From Verrucomicrobiota bacterium (lineage in GTDB: Bacteria > Verrucomicrobiota > Verrucomicrobiia > Opitutales > Opitutaceae): a stretch of 64,000 nucleotides of DNA. Shown here in pieces: positions 27,299 through 37,485 of the stretch. The stretch lies in contig JACTNC010000051.1 in the NCBI GenBank assembly GCA_014584295.1, positions 86,866 to 150,865 on the forward strand, in the 5' to 3' direction. The translations under genes and the position numbers were made by a program. Each line of letters opens with the position of its first letter. Positions within the stretch are counted from its first letter, which is position 1. The notes beneath the pieces were generated by a model that saw only the letters and a list, made by a program, of their open reading frames with translations, was not told where the DNA came from and did not search any database.

Positions 27299-29359
27299 AT
27301 GCGACAACGCGACCAGACGGATTGTGGTCCGGCATGCCTTGCCTACTTGTGCCGGCGCTACCACCGACCCCACGCTGTCGCGCAGCTCCGTCAGTGGAGC
27401 GGCACGGGCAGGTCCGGCACGACGGCGCTGGGGCTTGCCCAGGCCGGGGAGCGGGCCGGTTTGGCGGTTGTGGGCGTGCGCGCGCCGCCGGGAGATCTTG
27501 AAACTCTGCCTCTGCCGGTGATGGCACACGTGGTCCTGCCTTCACGGCTGCATCACTACGTTGTCATCGAGAAAGTCCGGGGGCAAAAAGTCCGGGTGAT
27601 GGATCCCGCGGTGGGCTCCGCCTGCAAGTGGCCGCGGGAAAAGCTTTCGGCAATGTCCAGCGGGGTTTTCCTTCTGGTATCGCCGAAGCCCGGTGAGGAG
27701 CCGGAGGTGGATGAGCGAGGCACACCTGACACCGGCCCAGCGTGGCGCCGGCTGGCCAAACTCCTGCGGCCTCATCGTTCGCTGCTGGGGCAGGCTGCGA
27801 TTGGAGCCGCGATGGCGACGGTTCTGGGCCTGGCGATGTCGCTCTACGTCGAGAAGTTGCTAGACTCGGTCCTGCCCGACCAGGACAACCGCATGCTCCT
27901 GCTCCTGGGTGCGGGCATGTTGGGGGTGATTGCAGCGCGGCTGGGTCTCGGCTGGGTGCAGGGGAGGATCGGCCTGAGGCTTGCGCAGCGGATCGACGCC
28001 ATCCTGATGCTGGGATACTACCGACATCTGTTGCGCCTGCCTCGGGCGTTTCATGACAGCATGCGTGTGGGTGAAATGCTGTCGCGCGTGGGGGATGCGG
28101 CGCGCATTCGGAGTTTCATCAACCAGACGCTCGTCAACCTGCTGCTCAATCCCCTGATCGTCACGGCATCGCTCGCGGGATTGTTCCTTTACGATTGGCG
28201 GCTGGGCACGCTCGCGGCGGGGCTTGTCGGCATTCAGCTCCTCATGCATCCGATCGCGAACGCGGTGAACCGGCGCTCCCAGCGCCAGCTCATGACCCGC
28301 GCGGCCGAGTGGCAGGGGCAGCTCACGGAATCGCTGCAGACCCATCTCACGGTTCGTGCGATGAATCTCGAGGAAAGAGAATCGGTGCGGGGAGAGCAGC
28401 ACCTGGTGAGGCTGCTCCGGGCACATCGTCAGGCTGTGACATCGGGAATGTGGCTCGGGCTTTTTACGCAGGCCTCAACACAGCTCTACACGCTTGGCAC
28501 GCTCTGGCTCGGGAGTTGGCTGGTTCTGCATCAGCATTTGTCCATGGGCGAATTGATGAGTGCGCACACGCTCGCGGGCTATCTTGTCGGTCCGGCGGCT
28601 TCCTTTGTTTCACTCAACGCGTCGGTCCAGGAGGCGCTGGTTGCGACGGATCGGCTGTTCGAGATCGTCGATCTCCAACCGGAGCCGTCCGGAGGTTCGA
28701 GGGAGCTGAATCATGATACCATGGGTGACATCGAATTTGACACGGTCACGATTCAGTTCCCAGGGCGGTTGCCGGTGCTTCGGGAATTTTCCGCAAGATT
28801 CCCGCGGGGTACCCTGACGGTTCTTGCAGGCGCATCGGGTTGCGGGAAGAGCAGCCTCCTGTCGGTGCTGCAGGGCAACCCGGGACTCGGCTGCGGAAAG
28901 GTATCGATCGGAGGCGTGGGACTGGAGCATTTTTCCCTGCAGGGATTGCGATGCGGTCTGGCGGTCATGCCGCAGCGGGTCGAGCTGTTTTCGGGAACGA
29001 TCCTGGAAAATCTGATCCCGGGCGACGCCGCGCCCGATTTTGACCGTTTGCTGGAGGCGTGTCGTGATGCGGCTGCCCTGGAATGGATTGAATCGCTTCC
29101 CGAGAAGTTCAGCACGTGGCTGCAGGAAGGTGGCGCCGGACTCTCCGGCGGGCAACGGCAACGGCTCGCGCTCGCCCGGACGTTCTATCGGAGCGGACCT
29201 CTCATGCTCCTCGATGAGCCGACGTCAGCATTGGATGACTTGTCGGAAGCGCATGTTGTGGCAGCGGTCCGGCGTCGCGTGCAGAAGGGTGCAACGGTCC
29301 TTGTTGCCTGTCATGGCCAGGCGTTTCACGCCAATGCCGATCAAATCATCCGACTGTAG
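27299..29359 (+). CDS. Peptidase-containing ABC transporter (C39 protease, PCAT)
   Basis: The N-terminal 125 residues are a C39 peptidase with the catalytic set visible: Q3 and C9 in QRDQTDCGPACL, H86 in LHHYVVIEK and D102 in VMDPAVG. A six-helix membrane domain follows (about residues 145-440), then an ATPase with Walker A (LAGASGCGKSSLL), a signature (LSGGQRQRLALART) and Walker B (PLMLLDEPTSALDD). Such proteins cut double-glycine leaders and export the peptide. The 686-residue length is normal. It follows the leader-peptide gene by 53 bases and the HlyD adaptor, so all three should act as one export machine. Confidence 0.93.
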   Translation: MRQRDQTDCGPACLAYLCRRYHRPHAVAQLRQWSGTGRSGTTALGLAQAGERAGLAVVGVRAPPGDLETLPLPVMAHVVLPSRLHHYVVIEKVRGQKVRVMDPAVGSACKWPREKLSAMSSGVFLLVSPKPGEEPEVDERGTPDTGPAWRRLAKLLRPHRSLLGQAAIGAAMATVLGLAMSLYVEKLLDSVLPDQDNRMLLLLGAGMLGVIAARLGLGWVQGRIGLRLAQRIDAILMLGYYRHLLRLPRAFHDSMRVGEMLSRVGDAARIRSFINQTLVNLLLNPLIVTASLAGLFLYDWRLGTLAAGLVGIQLLMHPIANAVNRRSQRQLMTRAAEWQGQLTESLQTHLTVRAMNLEERESVRGEQHLVRLLRAHRQAVTSGMWLGLFTQASTQLYTLGTLWLGSWLVLHQHLSMGELMSAHTLAGYLVGPAASFVSLNASVQEALVATDRLFEIVDLQPEPSGGSRELNHDTMGDIEFDTVTIQFPGRLPVLREFSARFPRGTLTVLAGASGCGKSSLLSVLQGNPGLGCGKVSIGGVGLEHFSLQGLRCGLAVMPQRVELFSGTILENLIPGDAAPDFDRLLEACRDAAALEWIESLPEKFSTWLQEGGAGLSGGQRQRLALARTFYRSGPLMLLDEPTSALDDLSEAHVVAAVRRRVQKGATVLVACHGQAFHANADQIIRL

Positions 29360-29425
29360 AACGAGGTCGAGTCTGTGCAGCAGATCGCAGGGATTTGCCT
29401 TGGGCTCCGCCTTGGGTGGGCAGGT

Positions 29426-31969
29426 TCAAGCGGAGAAAGGTGCAAGCGAGCTTGCCTCCGGGCGGGGCGCAGGATTTTCGACAACGAGCCGTGCTTGATG
29501 GCTGAAATAGTGGTCGCTGAACAGCGGATAGAGATTGAAGAGACGGTCCAGCAACTTCGCGAGCAGTTCGCCGAGGTTTGCGGATTTCTCGCCCGCGGAA
29601 GCCTCCTCCGGCCGTGACGGACGAAAATATTTTTCCACAGGCAGTTTGCGGAGGAACTTCAGCAAATCATCAACCTCCTCGACTACCGCCTCATCCTGTT
29701 CACCCGGAGTGCTGGTGGCGACTGCGCGGACGCTGTCCCTGATCCGCTGGAGATTGTAGGTGAGGCTGCGGGGAACCTTTTCTTGCGTGAGGAACAGAGA
29801 AGCCACGAGATCCGGCTGGCTGCCGGTTTGGAAAATGCGGCGGTAGGCATCCTGGGATCCGAGCATGCGCAGGAGCGAGGAGAGCTTCGGCGCATCGCCG
29901 ACCTGCATGCGTGTGACGAGTTCAGGGGATCCGTGACCGGATGCGAGATCATCGAGTTTCCCAAGGATGTGCCGGAGTGCGCTGCATGTCATGATGGCGC
30001 GCTCCAGGTGGACTCCCATGACGAGGAATTCCCAACCGGCATCCATCACCATCGTGCGCTCAGCCGTTCCCATGAAGGCATTCACGTCGGTGATGACCAG
30101 GCTCATTGCCTGCGAAGCGTTCTTCCTGCGGCGACTCGGCGTCAGATGACCTTGGCGCAGCGAAGCGACCTTGCTTGCGAGACGGCTGAGCAGGACCCAG
30201 GCCTCGGGGCTGATGAAGTCGCGGAGCTGGCGTCCGTTCTCGGCGGCGACGGCGATGGACGAGGCGATCGAGCTTGGATGTTCCAGCGAGAGGGTCATGC
30301 GCCAGTGGAGATCGCCATTCAGCGCCTGTGCTGGATTTGTCTGAATGGACATGCGCTCCTGCGAGTGGCCGGTCGCCTCCAGCAACCCGTGCCAGATCGG
30401 AATCCAGGTGCGGCGGTCGCGCGCCGGGATTTCCTCGAGGGCGACATCCTCGAAGATGGTCAGCATGCGTGCTGTCGCTTCTGCGCGCTCCAGATAGCGG
30501 CCGAGCCAGAAAAGGATTTCCGCGGCGCGTGATCCGAGCGCGTTTGGGCGATGAGGCCCGGCGGCCCGGTCGACATCGGGGCCTTCGTCCACACCAACGG
30601 TGTCGCCCTGAAGAACGATCGTGTCGTTGCACAGCCCGATGCGATCCGCCGCAGCCGGCATGTCCGCCGGTCGCGCGAGCCCCCCCGGAAGCACGGAATA
30701 GGTGCCGTTTTGCGCCAGCACAAACGCACTGAGGCGGAAACAATCTGAAGAGGCGCTGCTGCCTGCTGGCGGACGCGGCCACGAGATCCGGCGGGCAACA
30801 TAACCGTGGGGATTTTCGCGGACGCACAGGGCCAGGCCGTCCTTATCGAGCAGGGGAACGCCGTCTTGATTCAGGCTTGAGTCTCCCGATCGCGGGTCAT
30901 GGATGGGCAGGATCGTCATTTCTCCCGCCGACTCCAGAATTTGGTCGAGCTGGTCCGTATCGCCGCAGGTGTAGGTTGGTACGGACGGAATCAGCGGACG
31001 CTCGCCGAGGTAAAACCGCATCAACCGGGGCAGGTATGCGTCGAGGGCGCGGCTGTCGGCCACGCCGCTGCCGATGCTGTTGGCGACCGCGACATTGCCG
31101 CGACGGATGCACTGGAGGAGGCCGGGAACTCCCGCGGTTTCTCGGTGGGTTGGAAAAACCACCGGATCGATATGGGCGTCGTTCAGCCTCCGGTAGATGA
31201 CATCGACACGCTCGAGACCGTTGATGGTTTTGAAGTAAACCCAGTTGTCGAACACGAGCAGGTCGTCACCCCTGGCGAGCGGCACCCCCATCTTGCGGGC
31301 AAGGAAGCTGTGCTCGAGATGGAACGGTTCGTTCGGGCCGGAGGTGAGCACGACGATGCTCGGGGCCGGATTGGAGTGAGGTGCGAGTTTGCGAAGGCCC
31401 TCGAGGAGCTTCAGCGGGAAATTGATGATCGAGTGATAGTCGGGCAGTTTTCCGTAGATGTCCGGGGCCTCCTGGGAAAGAAAACGACGATTCTGAACCG
31501 CGAATCCCAATCCTACCGGCGTATCGGCGCGGGTTTCGCTGCATTGCCAGCCTTCGGGAGTGCGGATAAGGTCAAAACGCAGGAGTGTCGCGGGCTCATT
31601 GCGGTCCGGTTCGAGGTTTAGGCAGGGGCGTCGATAACACGGGTCGGCCAGAATGACCTCCGGAGGCAGCAGATTTTGAACTAGGACCTGTTGACTACCA
31701 TAGATATCGGCAAGAAAGGCGTTTACAAATCGTGCGCGCTGGCAAAGCCCTGCCTCAAGGTCGGCCCACTCACCGGGATCGATTACCCGGGGAACCGGAT
31801 CGAGGTCCCAGAAAAGCCCTTCGTTTCGGCCAAGCCGTTCGGAGGGAGCGCCGCTCAGGCCGGTTTCCCGGATGGAAATGCGCAGCCGGCTGCGCAGATT
31901 TTCGAGCTGGCGCGAATGCAGTCGAGGGAGGTGGCGTGAGCGTGTCGCGGCAGGCATTCGGTTTTTCAA
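29426..31969 (-). CDS. Fused circularly permuted ATP-grasp and alpha-E domain protein
   Basis: Residues 1 to about 480 match the circularly permuted ATP-grasp type 2 fold (NEGLFWDLDPVPRVIDPGEW at the start, YGSQQVLVQNLLPPEVILAD, later IHDPRSGDSSLNQDGVPLL and LARPADMPAAADRIGLCNDT). Residues from about 500 to 810 match the alpha-E helical domain (RAAEILFWLGRYLERAEATA, LERAIMTCSALRHILGKL). In many bacteria these are two adjacent genes that sit with a transglutaminase-like gene; here they are one 847-residue protein. The family is linked to peptide or amide ligation. It runs convergently to the peptide export transporter, 66 bases away, but has no shared promoter, so a functional link is only a possibility. 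Confidence 0.85.
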   Translation of the reverse strand: MKNRMPAATRSRHLPRLHSRQLENLRSRLRISIRETGLSGAPSERLGRNEGLFWDLDPVPRVIDPGEWADLEAGLCQRARFVNAFLADIYGSQQVLVQNLLPPEVILADPCYRRPCLNLEPDRNEPATLLRFDLIRTPEGWQCSETRADTPVGLGFAVQNRRFLSQEAPDIYGKLPDYHSIINFPLKLLEGLRKLAPHSNPAPSIVVLTSGPNEPFHLEHSFLARKMGVPLARGDDLLVFDNWVYFKTINGLERVDVIYRRLNDAHIDPVVFPTHRETAGVPGLLQCIRRGNVAVANSIGSGVADSRALDAYLPRLMRFYLGERPLIPSVPTYTCGDTDQLDQILESAGEMTILPIHDPRSGDSSLNQDGVPLLDKDGLALCVRENPHGYVARRISWPRPPAGSSASSDCFRLSAFVLAQNGTYSVLPGGLARPADMPAAADRIGLCNDTIVLQGDTVGVDEGPDVDRAAGPHRPNALGSRAAEILFWLGRYLERAEATARMLTIFEDVALEEIPARDRRTWIPIWHGLLEATGHSQERMSIQTNPAQALNGDLHWRMTLSLEHPSSIASSIAVAAENGRQLRDFISPEAWVLLSRLASKVASLRQGHLTPSRRRKNASQAMSLVITDVNAFMGTAERTMVMDAGWEFLVMGVHLERAIMTCSALRHILGKLDDLASGHGSPELVTRMQVGDAPKLSSLLRMLGSQDAYRRIFQTGSQPDLVASLFLTQEKVPRSLTYNLQRIRDSVRAVATSTPGEQDEAVVEEVDDLLKFLRKLPVEKYFRPSRPEEASAGEKSANLGELLAKLLDRLFNLYPLFSDHYFSHQARLVVENPAPRPEASSLAPFSA

Positions 31970-32120
31970 AGCGAAATGCGCGCCAGAATCGGCGGCAAGC
32001 CTGCGCTCAGGAGGTCTCTCGGGAGCGAATCAGGACGACAATCGGTGCCTGACCCCGGTGTTGACCGGGAGATCAACACCGGGTTTGCCAACGGCTCCGG
32101 GGTCTTGCAGAACATGGCGC

Positions 32121-33107
32121 GTGACCTGGTTTCTCGGCATCGATGGTGGCGGGACGCATACGCGGGCATTGATCGCGAATGCATCGGGGGCGTTGCTTGG
32201 CATGGGCGAGTCGGGGAGCTCAAATTACCACAGCGTAGGAGTAAAACTGGCGGTCGAGGCGGTGGCGGAGGCCGTTGTACGGGCGCGCGCTGAGGCGGGT
32301 GTGGCGGGTGTGGCGGCGGGAGCGTTTCTTGGGCTGGCGGGAGTGAAGTCACTTCCTGATCACGTCGCGATTCGAGAGGCCTTGACGGGATTGAACCTGA
32401 CGGCGTTGCCCGCGACGCTTGGTCTGGATCATGATTTGAGGATCGCGCTGGCGGGAGGCTGCGGTGATCTGCCCGGCATTGTGGTGGTTGCTGGAACCGG
32501 TTCGGCGGCGTATGGGCGCGATCCGCAGGGTCACACGGCGCAGACTGGTGGCTGGGGATGGCTGCTGGACGATCAGGGGGGAGGGGTGTGGCTGGCGGTG
32601 CAGGGCTTGCGGAGAGTCTTTGAAGCGGCGGACGGGCGGGCGTCGGCGACGCGCCTTGAGCCCGCGCTGTTTGCGGATCTCGGGGTGAGCACGCCGCGCG
32701 AGGCGATGCAATGGGCGCTGCGACCGGATACGTCGCGTTCCCAGCTTGCGGCGCTGGCGTCGGTGGTGGTCGCCGCCGCAGCCGATGACGAGGCAGCGCG
32801 CGACATCGTGCGCGAGGGCACCCGCCAGCTCGCACGCCTGGTGTCGGCCCTTCTTGGCCGGCTCGATTTTGCCGATGGCGAGGTCAGGGTTGTACCCTTC
32901 GGCGGACTTCTTGGCAACGCGGTGTACCTTGCGGCTTTTCGCGAGGCGGTCATGCAGGCTGCGCCGCAGGCGACAATCCTGGCGGCGCCTTCACCTGCGG
33001 TTGTTGGTGCGGTGATTCTTGCGACTCAATTGGCAGGCACGCCATTGAGTCCGGATGCGATTGCACGGCTGACCGCGGAGGTCAGGCGACGCTTGTGCGG
33101 AAGATAG
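32121..33107 (+). CDS. BadF/BadG-type ATPase, N-acetylglucosamine kinase-like
   Basis: The frame is open from 31872, but the domain begins at a GTG at 32121 with TWFLGIDGGGTHTRALIANA, the phosphate-binding hairpin of the ASKHA/BadF ATPases. Other motifs are PGIVVVAGTGSAAYGRDPQG and GGWGWLLDDQGGGVWLAVQG. The resulting 328-residue length fits N-acetylglucosamine kinases of this group. It may phosphorylate amino sugars released from glycans or cell wall. The upstream part overlaps the ATP-grasp gene on the other strand, which supports the shorter start. Confidence 0.75.
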   Translation: MTWFLGIDGGGTHTRALIANASGALLGMGESGSSNYHSVGVKLAVEAVAEAVVRARAEAGVAGVAAGAFLGLAGVKSLPDHVAIREALTGLNLTALPATLGLDHDLRIALAGGCGDLPGIVVVAGTGSAAYGRDPQGHTAQTGGWGWLLDDQGGGVWLAVQGLRRVFEAADGRASATRLEPALFADLGVSTPREAMQWALRPDTSRSQLAALASVVVAAAADDEAARDIVREGTRQLARLVSALLGRLDFADGEVRVVPFGGLLGNAVYLAAFREAVMQAAPQATILAAPSPAVVGAVILATQLAGTPLSPDAIARLTAEVRRRLCGR

Positions 33108-33291
33108 GGCGATTTTGGCCGGATCGACCATCGTCAGAAGTGCCGGACTTGGCTGGCATTGCGGGCGTGGGCACAGGGGCCTGCGAAGGCATTTTGCCAA
33201 CGGTACGCTTTCATGAAACAGGTGTGGTGGGCGCTGACTTCCCGCTTGCGGCAGGAACGACGGCGCCCAACCCTCTCTGAAATCCACGTCC

Positions 33292-36200
33292 ATGCCCAAG
33301 CGCAACGATCTCAAGTCCATCCTCATCATTGGTGCCGGTCCTATCGTGATCGGCCAGGCATGCGAGTTTGACTACTCTGGCACGCAGGCATGCAAGGCTC
33401 TGAAGGAGGAAGGATACCGGGTGATCCTGGTGAATTCGAATCCGGCAACGATCATGACCGACCCGGAATTTGCGGATGTCACCTACATCGAGCCGCTTAC
33501 GGTTGAGTTTCTTGAAAAGATCATCGAGGCGGAGCGTCCCTCTGCACTGCTACCGACCCTTGGCGGGCAGACCGCACTGAACCTGTCGATGGAACTGCAC
33601 AAGCAGGGCATTCTCCAGAAATACGGTGTGGAGATGATCGGCGCCAAGCCCGAGGCCATCGCCAAGGGCGAGGATCGTGAGCTTTTCAAGCAGGCCATGA
33701 TCAAGATAGGGCTGGATGTCGCCCGTTCGCGCACGGTGAAGTCTCTGGACGAGGCGCGTGCGGCAGCAGAAACCCTGGGCAATTTCCCGATGATTGTCCG
33801 GCCGTCGTTCACGCTCGGCGGCTCGGGAGGTGGCATTGCCTACAATCGTGAGGAGTTTGAGCGGATCTGCGCGAACGGCCTGGATCTTTCCCCGGTGCAC
33901 GAGGTGCTCGTCGAGGAGTGCCTGCTCGGCTGGAAGGAATACGAAATGGAGGTCATGCGCGACCACAAGGACCAGTGTGTCGTGATCTGTTCGATCGAGA
34001 ACTTCGATCCCATGGGCGTGCACACGGGCGATTCGATCACGGTCGCGCCGACAATGACCCTTTCCGACAAGGAGTTCCAGGTCATGCGCGATGCGTCGTT
34101 TGCGGTGATTCGCGAGATCGGCGTCGAAACCGGGGGATCGAACATCCAGTTCTCGGTTGATCCGGTGACGGGTCGGATGGTGGTGATTGAGATGAATCCG
34201 CGGGTGTCACGCTCCTCCGCGCTCGCTTCGAAGGCGACAGGATTTCCGATTGCCAAGATCGCGGCCAAGCTCGCCGTCGGGTATTCGCTTGATGAACTCC
34301 GCAATGACATCACGCGCCTGACGCCCGCATCCTTCGAGCCAACGATCGACTATGTGGTAACGAAGATCCCGCGCTTCACCTTCGAAAAGTTTCCGAACGC
34401 GGACCCGACGCTGACATCGGCGATGAAATCGGTGGGCGAGGCGATGGCGATCGGGCGGACATTCAAGGAGTCGATTCAAAAGGCGCTGCGTTCCCTTGAA
34501 ATCGGTGCGCGCGGATTCGGTGGTGGCGGCAAATGGGGCGGCGATGAGGTTCCTGACCGCAAGACGATCATCGCGCGGCTGGGCACGCCCAATGCCGAGC
34601 GCATTTTCTTCATCCGCTATGCGTTCCTTGCTGGTTTCACGGTCGAGGAGATCTTTGATCTGACCAAGATCGATCCTTGGTTCCTCCATCAATTGCGCGA
34701 AATCTTCGAGATGGAGCAGTCGCTTCGCGGCTTCCGGCTGCCGTCGAGCCAGGATCCCACGGACCAGCGCAAGCCCTTGGATGCAGCGATCCTCAGACGG
34801 GCAAAGCAGTTTGGCTTTTCCGATGCGCAACTGGCGCACCTGCTCCAGACCGATCTGGCGACCATGACAGCCGCGCGCAGGCAGCTGGGCGTCCACACGA
34901 CCTACCGGCTGGTCGACACCTGTGCGGCGGAGTTTGAGGCGTTTACGCCGTATTACTATTCGAGCTACGGCGATGAGAACGAGGTGATGCCTCCAGGCGG
35001 GAAAAAGAAGATCATGATCCTCGGCGGTGGTCCCAACCGGATCGGACAGGGCATCGAGTTCGACTACTGCTGTGTGCATGCGAGCTTCGCGCTGCGCGAG
35101 GCGGGATTCGAGACCGTGATGGTGAATTCCAACCCGGAGACGGTTTCCACGGATTACGACACCTCGGATCGCCTCTACTTCGAACCGCTTACGCTCGAGG
35201 ATGTGCTGGAGATTTACCGCCAGGAAAAGTGCTCCGGTGCGATTGTACAGTTTGGCGGTCAGACCCCTCTCAATCTGGCAACCGCGCTCAAGGCGAATGG
35301 AGTCAATATCATCGGCACGTCGCCGGAGAGCATTGACACGGCTGAGGATCGAAAGCTCTTCGCCAAGATCCTCGACAAGGTCGGCCTCAAGCAGCCCGCG
35401 AATCGCACGGCGATGACCGAGGCCGATGCGCTTCGTTTCGCACAGGAGATTGGTTTCCCGGTGCTGCTGCGCCCGTCCTTCGTCCTCGGCGGGCGGGGCA
35501 TGTTCATTGTCTACAGCGAGGAGGAATTCAGGAATGTCGTCCGTCAGGCGTTTGAAGTCATGCCCGACAAGCCCGTGCTGATCGATGATTTCCTGGAGGA
35601 CGCGATTGAACTCGACGTCGATTGCATTTCGGACGGCGAGACCAGCGTGATCGGCGGCATGCTTGAGCACATCGAGTTTGCCGGCGTGCACTCGGGTGAC
35701 GCGGCGATGGTGATGCCGCCCCATACGCTGTCGAAAGCCATGCTCGACACCGTGCGCACGGCGACGCATGCGCTCGCGAGGGAGCTCAAGGTGATCGGGC
35801 TGATGAACGTCCAGTTCGCGATCAAGGACAGCCAGCTCTACGTTCTCGAAGTGAATCCGCGCGCCTCGCGCACGGTTCCCTTTGTGGCCAAGGCGATCGG
35901 TGTTCCGCTGGCCAAGCTTGCCGCAAAGGTCATGACCGGCATGAAGCTGAAGGATCTTGGTTTCACGCGCGAGCAGACACCCAAGCACTGGTGCGTGAAG
36001 GAAGCGGTGTTTCCTTTTGTGCGGTTTCCGGGAGCCACGATTGTGCTCGGGCCTGAAATGCGCTCCACGGGTGAGGTCATGGGTCTTGACCCGGATCTCG
36101 GCGTCGCCTTTGCGAAGGCGCAGGCTGCCGCGAAACCCGGACTGCCCACGGGCGGCAATGTCTTCCTCTCGGTCAAGGACGCCGACAAACCGCGCGCAGT

Positions 36201-36561
36201 CACACTTGCCCGCGAACTCGAGTCACTGGGCTTCTCGCTCTACTCCACGGGTGGCACCGCCAAGGTGCTTGCCGACAACGGTATCAAGGTGTCGAAACTG
36301 GCGAAGATCGAGGAAGGCAGGCCGACTGCGATCGATCTGATCAAGAACGGCCAGATCCAGATGGTGATCAACACGCCCGCGGGAATGATTCCCCGGCAGG
36401 ATGAGAACAAGATCCGTGCTGCGGCGTATGCCCATAGCGTGTGCATCATGACGACCCTGACCGGCGCCAAGGCCGCGATCGATGGCATCAAGGCGCTCAA
36501 GCGCGAGCGCACAGGTGTGCGGCCGATTCAGAAATACGTCGGCAACGTCAATGTCCTCTGA
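33292..36561 (+). CDS. carB: Carbamoyl-phosphate synthase large subunit
   Basis: The 1089-residue protein has both ATP-grasp halves of CarB, each opening with a nucleotide-binding segment ([20 protein letters not shown] at the start, [20 protein letters not shown] in the second half) and ending in the methylglyoxal-synthase-like allosteric domain ([20 protein letters not shown]). It makes carbamoyl phosphate from bicarbonate, ammonia (via CarA) and two ATP for pyrimidine and arginine synthesis. carA is not adjacent in this window. The stop is six bases before the purU start, so the two are probably cotranscribed. Confidence 0.97.
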   Translation: MPKRNDLKSILIIGAGPIVIGQACEFDYSGTQACKALKEEGYRVILVNSNPATIMTDPEFADVTYIEPLTVEFLEKIIEAERPSALLPTLGGQTALNLSMELHKQGILQKYGVEMIGAKPEAIAKGEDRELFKQAMIKIGLDVARSRTVKSLDEARAAAETLGNFPMIVRPSFTLGGSGGGIAYNREEFERICANGLDLSPVHEVLVEECLLGWKEYEMEVMRDHKDQCVVICSIENFDPMGVHTGDSITVAPTMTLSDKEFQVMRDASFAVIREIGVETGGSNIQFSVDPVTGRMVVIEMNPRVSRSSALASKATGFPIAKIAAKLAVGYSLDELRNDITRLTPASFEPTIDYVVTKIPRFTFEKFPNADPTLTSAMKSVGEAMAIGRTFKESIQKALRSLEIGARGFGGGGKWGGDEVPDRKTIIARLGTPNAERIFFIRYAFLAGFTVEEIFDLTKIDPWFLHQLREIFEMEQSLRGFRLPSSQDPTDQRKPLDAAILRRAKQFGFSDAQLAHLLQTDLATMTAARRQLGVHTTYRLVDTCAAEFEAFTPYYYSSYGDENEVMPPGGKKKIMILGGGPNRIGQGIEFDYCCVHASFALREAGFETVMVNSNPETVSTDYDTSDRLYFEPLTLEDVLEIYRQEKCSGAIVQFGGQTPLNLATALKANGVNIIGTSPESIDTAEDRKLFAKILDKVGLKQPANRTAMTEADALRFAQEIGFPVLLRPSFVLGGRGMFIVYSEEEFRNVVRQAFEVMPDKPVLIDDFLEDAIELDVDCISDGETSVIGGMLEHIEFAGVHSGDAAMVMPPHTLSKAMLDTVRTATHALARELKVIGLMNVQFAIKDSQLYVLEVNPRASRTVPFVAKAIGVPLAKLAAKVMTGMKLKDLGFTREQTPKHWCVKEAVFPFVRFPGATIVLGPEMRSTGEVMGLDPDLGVAFAKAQAAAKPGLPTGGNVFLSVKDADKPRAVTLARELESLGFSLYSTGGTAKVLADNGIKVSKLAKIEEGRPTAIDLIKNGQIQMVINTPAGMIPRQDENKIRAAAYAHSVCIMTTLTGAKAAIDGIKALKRERTGVRPIQKYVGNVNVL

Positions 36562-36567
36562 TTTCCG

Positions 36568-37413
36568 ATGTCGAGCATTGTAGCCCTTCTCCACGGTCCC
36601 GATCAGCGCGGCCTTGTCGCGCGGGTCTCGGGCTGGATCTTTGAACGAGGCGGAAACATCCTGCATGCGGACCAGCACCGCGACCGTGAGGCCGGCATCT
36701 TCTTTCAGCGCGTGGAGTGGGAACCTGCGCCAGGCAGTCAATCCGCGGATACGGCAGCATTCTTGTCGTTTGCAGCGGAGCTGGGGATGAAGGCGCGTGT
36801 TGAGGATTCCTCCCGGCGCACGCGTGTCGCAATATTTGTCTCGAAGGCCGACCACTGCTTTCACGACCTTGTCCTGCGCTCGCGGGCGGGTGACTACACC
36901 GCGGACTTTTCGCTGGTCGTATCGAATCACCGCGACCTCGCTCCCGCCGCCGAAGGGTATGGGCTGGTCTTCAAGCATGTGCCGATCACGAGCGACACCA
37001 AGTCTGCGGGGGAGGCGGCGCAACTGGAGTTGTTGCGGGAGCATCGCATCGAACTGGTGATACTCGCGCGCTACATGCAGGTGCTGTCGGCCGATTTCCT
37101 TGAACGCTTTGGAAAGCCGGTGATCAACATTCACCACTCATTCCTCCCAGCGTTTGCCGGCGGGCGACCGTATCACCAGGCGCATTCGCGCGGGGTAAAA
37201 CTCATTGGAGCGACCGCCCACTATGCCACGAGGGATTTGGATGAAGGTCCGATCATCCAACAGGATGTGGCACGGGTGACCCACCGGCACAATGTGGACG
37301 ACCTTGTTCGCAGGGGACGCGATCTCGAGAAGACCGTGCTCGCCCAGGCAGTTCGCTGGCATCTGGAGAACCGGGTGCTTGTCTATGGCAACAAGACGGT
37401 GGTTTTCGATTGA
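36568..37413 (+). CDS. purU: Formyltetrahydrofolate deformylase
   Basis: An N-terminal ACT domain (SIVALLHGPDQRGLVARVSG, then WIFERGGNILHADQHRD) is followed by a formyl-transferase-like catalytic domain with PVINIHHSFLPAFAGGRPYH and GATAHYATRDLDEGPIIQQD. The 281-residue length is that of PurU, which hydrolyses 10-formyltetrahydrofolate to formate and tetrahydrofolate and balances one-carbon pools. The conserved Asn-His-Asp catalytic set is visible as N(IHH), H(HS) and D(LDEG). It follows carB by six bases. Confidence 0.95.
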   Translation: MSSIVALLHGPDQRGLVARVSGWIFERGGNILHADQHRDREAGIFFQRVEWEPAPGSQSADTAAFLSFAAELGMKARVEDSSRRTRVAIFVSKADHCFHDLVLRSRAGDYTADFSLVVSNHRDLAPAAEGYGLVFKHVPITSDTKSAGEAAQLELLREHRIELVILARYMQVLSADFLERFGKPVINIHHSFLPAFAGGRPYHQAHSRGVKLIGATAHYATRDLDEGPIIQQDVARVTHRHNVDDLVRRGRDLEKTVLAQAVRWHLENRVLVYGNKTVVFD

Positions 37414-37485
37414 TCGGCAGGGTTAACTCCCGCCTTTACGCGGCAGGGCGCCTCTGCTTTCGTCTCACCTTTCCACTTCTCGATC

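Noticed and set aside
34207..35988. 593-codon open frame on the minus strand
   Set aside because: It lies entirely inside carB, whose two ATP-grasp halves are unmistakable. Long antisense frames are common in GC-rich genes.
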